Of a DNA stretch of 64,000 bases, positions 1 to 64,000 are shown one piece after another. Location of the stretch: contig NC_092573.1 of the NCBI RefSeq assembly GCF_037975245.1, forward strand, positions 3,350,501 through 3,414,500, written 5' to 3'. The position numbers were made by a program, and so were the translations under genes. Positions within the stretch are counted from its first letter, which is position 1, and the number at the start of each line of letters is the position of its first letter. This DNA comes from Apostichopus japonicus. Its lineage: Eukaryota > Echinodermata > Holothuroidea > Aspidochirotida > Stichopodidae. The notes beneath the pieces were generated by a model. That model was not told where the DNA came from. It searched no databases and saw nothing but the letters and a program-made list of their open reading frames with translations.

Positions 1-3000
1 AGAGTTAGTTTTTACTTTTAATTATCCACTAAACACCACCCATAGAACGAGAACTGTCAATCAGTGATATCAGCCACGTATCCTCGACGGTGGGGGAGTG
101 GTCACTGCTATATTATTATGAACCATAATGCACACTGCATGTAAGAAGTGCTGTGTTTGTGTGGATGCAGGTAACTGCCTTAACTATTCTGAGTAGGTTC
201 TTTATTTTACAATTTTCTCTCACCAAATATAAATCATTTTTAATCCACTCCAAACGTAAAGCCATTTGATCCATAAACACTGGAACAATGTTTGTGAAAA
301 CAGAAATAAAACCCATACATGAAACTACTTTCAAGACAGGATCTTTAAGAGACTCTACAAAGAGTTTTGGGAATACATTTTGCAAAGGTGAAAGGAACCC
401 TGCGTGGTGTCGTTAGCACACTTCTATTGCAACTAGGTAAAAACAGAAAGGGAGAAAGACTTCTAGTAATACCCCTCCCCACCACCCCACCCCACCAAAA
501 AAAGATCCAGAAATAAAAACTAAAATATGAAATATTTCTTTTCACAAATAAATACTATAAAGAAGGAAACATTTGGTAAACAGTTAAAGCTGAAATATTG
601 AACTACTTTGAAGCGTATTAATGGGTAATAACTATACAGGTCATGCATGGACTAATACCACAGCAGATACACGAGTTTGACATCCTCTGAGCTCTTCTCA
701 ATGAATTTTGAAATATTTATTGTTATATATTTATATTTGAGTACTTGTGCTTCTAATGTATGAGTTACTTGATGTATGTACTTCATCTAGATATAATTTA
801 AAGGGCCTAACTTTCGACCTTTGCAGGACCATCTTCCCTAAGGACAAAATTAAAACAGACAGACGAACAGACAACTCTATGTTTCATCTAACAGAATATT
901 GAAGACGAGCTATCACTGCATCGCCCTAATTTAGCAACAAAATCTACTAAACCCAAATCTTAGGTAATAAAGTTTCAATTTAAGTTTAATTATTGCACAA
1001 TTACAGCAGGCAGATTTCCAAAACGTGTAATTACCCATTTCTAGAGGTGGCACAAATTTAGTAGCAACTACCTTGACACATTTTGTCGACATCACTAGAA
1101 TATTATTATTATATGACAGTACATCCACATTGTAAGAAGTAACAAGTTTATATATGAAAGTACATGGACATGTTTTTGAGATAATTATATATTTCATAGT
1201 TTTGAGACGGATACATATATTGTGTTCAGCCTGGGTGCTAAGCTGCTAGTCACGTTGTTGCTATAAACCATATTACTCAATTACACTTCAAATTCTAGTT
1301 TACTAGTTATGTACAGATATTCACAAAATATTTTTGTGATTAAGTTCACTGATGTAAAATACAGAGTCATAGATTGGCGGTGGGGGGGGGGCAGGGAAAG
1401 CTGTCTCTATGAGATTCCCGTTGCCTTATCGAAAGTAGGCCTACGATAATGTGACCCCCTGGATAGTATGAGCTATTTCAGTTCGTTTTAGCTGAATGTG
1501 AATATCATTTCTTCTGATTTCATTAGTCAGTAGTTTGCAGTATATATAAAGACTACATCCACCTTTAGAATGCCCTAGTGTGCTTTTCATATCTTCAGTT
1601 ACCTATGTTATAAATAAAACAGAGCTTTATTTTTCACCTACAAAGTGACTTTACCGAATAAATGTTTTCTAATTGACCTTGTTTTCGGGGAGTGAAAACT
1701 TTCAAGGCCATTACAAGTTCCATTTCTGACAATCTGGGAGGCATTTTTTGCATCAAATATCTTGTGCTTAGATAGTGTCATGATGGTCCCTTTTACGTTT
1801 TAGTTTCAAGTTTTATTAATCATGATAAAGGCCCTAACTTAAACCTGAATGTCAGAAATTACTTGTCAGATGTGACTTTTGTTAAAATATATTTATGACT
1901 GAACCCTGAACCCCATCAAGGCCCTGAGGCAGGCCCCTGGACACCACCTGATAACAGCTTTGCACCAAGGCGCTCAAAATGTGCGCTACGCACACAAACC
2001 TTCAGGTTATCAATGTTCGGTCATTTATGTCCCCCCCCACTTTTCAATAAGGATTGATGCCCTGGTGAACAAAGAAATTTCAGTGCCATTTAAAATAATT
2101 TTTAAGATCACTATTGACTGGTGTATTATTATGCACTGTTCCAACTTGTTGAAAGTTTTGTGTATTAAAGTTAGAGGACCTGAAGTTGCAACAACAAAAC
2201 TAAGGAAACATTTAAACTTAGGTTACAGTTTTTGGCAGTGTACTTGTTTATCAGACAGAAACTATCAGGGGCTATGATTAAGATTTAGAAATGTGCAAAC
2301 AATGTGAGGCCTCCTTTCATAGTGACTTATTCCATATGTTATTGATTCAAACTCTTATAACGACTCAAGTGCCGAAATAACACCCCTACCATTGATTCTG
2401 ACATCACGCTTTGTTACAATAGTTTGGTTATCAACAAATAGCCACCTTTCTCACATTAATAATCATTTAAAGAATGCCAATTTGGTCTTTTTTCAAAGGA
2501 AGAGAAGAGGAGAATGCCCTCCATGTGCTATCTCTGGAGGTATTCCTACAATAATAATTTAGTCTTTCAGCTTCCAAACTCCATCATCAAACCTGAGCAA
2601 GGTCATCTTCCCTTGTCAAACTAGTCTTCTGAGGTCTAAGGTTAGGTGATTGCAATCACCTCACATGTCTCTCTGGTTACTTATTTCCCCAACTCCTGAT
2701 AATCACATTTCTACAGATGGTATCGTTTCGATCTCCTTTCTCTATTTCTCCCTGCCATAATTTAACTGTCGATTGAAAATGCAACCGTACTCCGGCCTGA
2801 AAATGGCAATAATCATACAAAACCCACAGTCATTATCTAGAATTTTAACAAAATGTGTCAGGATTAATCAGAATTGCACTGAGTGACTTGTAAGAAAAAA
2901 AAATAGGGGGAGAAATATATATGGACATTTACAATAAAATGTATTGTTTCTGTATTTTCTACCTTGCATACCCCACATCATAAATATTCTTTAAACTATT

Positions 3001-3222
3001 TAGGTAGAATTGATTGGACTGGTCTTGAGCTGCATTTGTCCTGCTGCTTGATTCTATTTGTTCATTATTTCTTCAACCTCTTCGAATGTCTCATTTTTGT
3101 GTGTGTGACTGCATGTATGTGCGTGAGTCTGATAATCTCTTTAAAGTACATATCAGAGATAACTAGATGTTTAAGGAAAGGTTTCAAAATAACTACAGCC
3201 TCTGTTCATCCGGGTCGATCTT
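1..3222 (-). other. 3' UTR and downstream flank of the DAPK gene
   Basis: No coding exon is recognised. The stretch just below the stop should be 3' UTR. The first canonical AATAAA on the minus strand downstream of the stop is at 1812-1817 and another is at 1625-1630, which would give a UTR of about 1.4-1.6 kb. There is a 10-G run at 1382-1391 and a C-run near 2032-2039. Open frames here are short and show no family resemblance. Confidence 0.5.
1812..1817 (-). terminator. Candidate polyadenylation signal AATAAA
   Basis: This is the first canonical AATAAA on the minus strand after the DAPK stop codon, about 1.4 kb downstream. A second candidate is at 1625-1630. The choice is inferred from position only. 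Confidence 0.3.
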
Positions 3223-61407
<58,185 letters not shown>

Positions 61408-62591
61408 CTGTTGGTCGGAGAAATTTATTAAAAGAAAACAAATAATTAAAAAGATACAAATTAACTTCATCAATTTCATACACCTTGCACAGAATTTCAG
61501 AAATGAAGATTAAAGTACTGTATACTCATCATGACATCAGTTAACTCCCTAAAACTTACTTGTTTCAGAAATTATGAGCAATGCTTCTTCCTTGAGAGTG
61601 CAAGGGTATACAGTCTGTGTGTTGTTGGAAAACATATTTAGAGTGTTATAAATATGCAGTTAATTTTTCCCCAACACATAATTGGTTATAATAATAAGGT
61701 ACGATGTTACACTACCTGCACATAAAATTTCAATACAGATGTGAAATTAATGAATAACAACAATTGAGGGAGGCTGGGGGGGGGGGGGGGGGTTGATGGT
61801 TCTTTTACACAAGCAGGCTGTTGTTAACAATTTAACAGACATCACTGTGACTACAGCATACCAAGTTAGATTGCATCAGAGACCAAACACTCTAACAGAT
61901 CTGATGTACTGTACAGTGTTACTGTGGAGGTTCATTCAATGTACTACTATGTTTACAGTATGGACTGTATATTATAATAAATGCATACCCACGCATACAA
62001 CAGTACAGTAGGGATTCTGGACTTCCAGGTTTCCACATCTACAGTATGTGTAAGCCCATTTTTATGCCTGATACTCTACGCATGTTAATTGACTGTACTT
62101 TTCAGTGCCTTTGTGATACATTACAGTATGTGGTATAATTTTCAGTTACCTGTATATTATATTCTATATACTGTATTGTATTAGTTAAGTGTACTCTTCT
62201 GTCATTGTTTGCACAATACTGTCTTCAGGAACAGGTAAACAATGAGCGACAAGGGCACATTGACAGGAATTTCCCCGGGCTACCATTTTAAGAAAGGTTC
62301 CTCATTGAATAATGGTGACCCTACAAGCTTCATTCATGAATAACAAACATGTCCAGGAATTCCAAATATTGAACAACTCTACAATCTGGATGTCTAGTCC
62401 TATAATACTGTTTGCTGAACTGCAGCTACTATAGATCTGTAAGAAGTGCATGTCTATCCCATATAGAAAACATTGAGTTTAACATAAAAAAGAGCTTAGT
62501 ATCATTATTTACAGTGTAAATGCATGCAAGTGAAGGCAAATGAATTGAAAACGTAATGAGAAGGAAAACCCAGAACAGTGAACAAAATACC

Positions 62592-62664
62592 AGCCTCCAC
62601 CGGGATTCGAACCCGGGCCTCCCGCTTTGTACGCGGACACCCTAACCAACTAGGCTATGGACGC
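62592..62664 (-). tRNA. tRNA-like sequence, unit 1 (probably a SINE head or decayed tRNA)
   Basis: 73 nt with A box TAGCCTAGTTGG and perfect B box GGTTCGAATCC. The acceptor stem GCGTCCA/TGGAGGC pairs 6 of 7 (one G-G). The anticodon stem TCCGC/GCGGG pairs with one G-U. The T stem CCGGG/CCCGG is perfect. The loop GTACAAA reads anticodon ACA, which no normal eukaryotic tRNA uses, so decoding is doubtful. Confidence 0.5.
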
Positions 62665-63014
62665 TGATTGTATGTCCAGAGGTTCGAAACCAGTAAGGAA
62701 GGTCGTACTTCCACTGTAGGCGTTTGACACCTGTATTGATCAATACTAGTTCTGTTTTTGGTGACATATTTTGCCTTACTCTAGAGATCAAACATGATGC
62801 TAACCAACTCGAAAATCATTTGTGATTCCTAAAGCCGGTTCTCGAAAGAGATACTTTGAACAGACTTTATGTTAATGAAATGGAGGTAAACGACAAAGGC
62901 AAACGAATTTATATAATTGAAAATGTCATGAGAAGGAAAATCCAGAACAGTGAAGAAACATATATGAAAACGTAATGAGAAGGAAAATACAGTTCTAACA
63001 GTGAAAAAACTGCC

Positions 63015-63087
63015 AGCCTCCACTGGGATTCGAACCCGGGCCTCCCGCTTTGTAAGCGGACACCCTAACCAACTAGGCCATGGACGC
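63015..63087 (-). tRNA. tRNA-like sequence, unit 2 (duplicate of unit 1)
   Basis: 73 nt, same fold as unit 1. Differences: the anticodon loop is TTACAAA (still ACA at 34-36), TGG for TAG at the A-box start, and a C-A mismatch in the T stem (CCGGG/CCCAG). The acceptor-stem G-G mismatch is shared, so it predates the duplication. Confidence 0.5.
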
Positions 63088-64000
63088 TGATTGTATGTCC
63101 AGAGGTTCGAAACCGGTAAGGTAGGTCGTAATTCCACTGTAGGTGTTTGACACCTGTATCAAACAATACTAGTTCTGTTTTGGTGACATATTTTGCCTTG
63201 TAAACTCCAGAGATCAAACATGATGCTAACCAACTCGAAAATCATTTGTGATTCCTAAAGCCGGATCTCGAAAGAGATACTTTGAACAGACTTTATGTTA
63301 ATGGAATGGAGGTAAATGACAAAGGCAAATGAATATATATATAATGACATCATCTTGAATCCTTCTTAGTGGATAATTGCACTGATGGATACTGAGGCAC
63401 TACATGGGGACTGCATAAGCACTTGTATAAACATCTACATTTAGCTGTATGCAAACTGAACACTTTGAAAAATGCCAAAGGTACAGATTGAGATGCTCAA
63501 AATGACTGCTGACAAGAAACAAATTACCGTATGGGGCCAGACAAAAGGCTTCTTTTAACTTTCATGTTTTGTATAAATCTTTGCCACGATCGTGAGGTAC
63601 AGTGATACCCACACTCGACTGTGAGACAGGCATTACTGTGCATAACTTAACTGGATGGTAATTATGTATTCATCCATGTCATAAAAACATCATAATCATC
63701 ATTCATTGACTCTGGAATGTCTCACTTGACTCCTTTAGACAGGAAAGATAAAACTGTTAGATCCACAAAATAACTTACGCTTAAGGGAAGCTGATCTAAA
63801 TGTCAACCTACAGTATGCCATTGCATGAGTCACTTTAAATTTCATATGACTAAACTAATAGTAATTCTCTATACATGTACAAAGTATTCCTTGCGTTAGA
63901 GTTGCTTTCAATATGACTATATGGTTTGGTGTAATATGTAAATACACTTAACTGTACTTACTGTAGGGTGTGCCATATAGTATGGCAAGCTTTTACATTA

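Larger units (their letters stand above)
62533..63321. repeat. Tandem duplication, about 363 and 426 bp units, each with a tRNA-like sequence
   Basis: AAGGCAAATGAA-type starts occur at 62533, 62896 and 63322. Both units share the tRNA-like block, GATTGTATGTCCAGAGGTTC, and TTTGAACAGACTTTATGTTA. The second unit is longer because a roughly 50-bp piece (AACGTAATGAGAAGGAAAA) is itself duplicated within it. Units are about 90 percent alike by eye. Confidence 0.9.
61408..64000 (-). other. Intron upstream of the first visible kinase exon
   Basis: I looked for the exon that should encode the DAPK start and the residues before the glycine-rich loop and did not find one, so it lies beyond the window. 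The stretch holds a 17-G run (61776-61792) and the tandem duplication with two tRNA-like sequences. The rest is unremarkable AT-rich sequence. Confidence 0.55.

Noticed and set aside
345-545. Minus-strand ORF near the left edge with a Gly/Trp-rich stretch
   Set aside because: It is produced by a CCACCCC-rich simple stretch; no coding features.
62592-63087. Two functional tRNA genes
   Set aside because: The anticodon ACA and the acceptor mismatch make normal decoding unlikely; kept as tRNA-like only.
61408-64000. Search for the DAPK start exon
   Set aside because: No minus-strand segment resembling the DAPK N-terminus with a fitting donor phase was found; it is presumed outside the window.

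Overview
The window holds most of one animal gene on the minus strand, read from the high-coordinate end to the low. It encodes a large death-associated protein kinase (DAPK1-type). The recognised order is: Ser/Thr kinase, Ca2+/calmodulin autoinhibitory segment, nine ankyrin repeats, a Roc-type GTPase with a P-loop, a COR-like region, a death domain and a Ser/Thr-rich tail. Twenty-one exons join in frame through AG acceptors and GT donors (one GC donor). They give 1,380 codons and a stop at 3223-3225. Only the first exon or exons, about 20-25 residues ahead of the glycine-rich loop, lie beyond position 64000. The total fits the roughly 1,430 residues of vertebrate DAPK1. Two further in-frame exons near 31.9 kb and 30.4 kb are possible cassettes between the calmodulin segment and the ankyrin repeats.

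Layout: 61.4-35.9 kb kinase exons; 34.9-33.8 kb autoinhibitory/calmodulin exons; 31.9 and 30.4 kb candidate cassettes; 30.4-18.3 kb a 12 to 15 kb intron full of transposon remnants, with a CpG-enriched patch and a possible nested first exon near 24 kb; 18.3-8.8 kb ankyrin exons; 8.1-5.1 kb Roc/COR exons; 4.4-3.2 kb the long terminal exon with COR end and death domain; 3.2-0 kb 3' UTR and flank.

The rest is AT-rich intron and flank: hAT-like and TA-flanked MITEs, tRNA-derived SINEs, L2/CR1-like LINE 3' ends, minisatellites with units of about 20-145 bp, and many long G/C homopolymers. Small exons in long introns, a metazoan-type DAPK and this repeat mix suggest a marine invertebrate deuterostome. 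An echinoderm such as a sea cucumber is plausible, but that is inference. No prokaryotic features, CRISPR arrays, rRNA genes or complete virus-like genes were seen.

In the protein, the kinase would be held off by its calmodulin segment until Ca2+/calmodulin binds. The ankyrin, Roc-COR and death domains would supply partner binding, GTP-dependent control and death-signalling contacts. These roles come from knowledge of the vertebrate family; the sequence itself shows only the domains and motifs.
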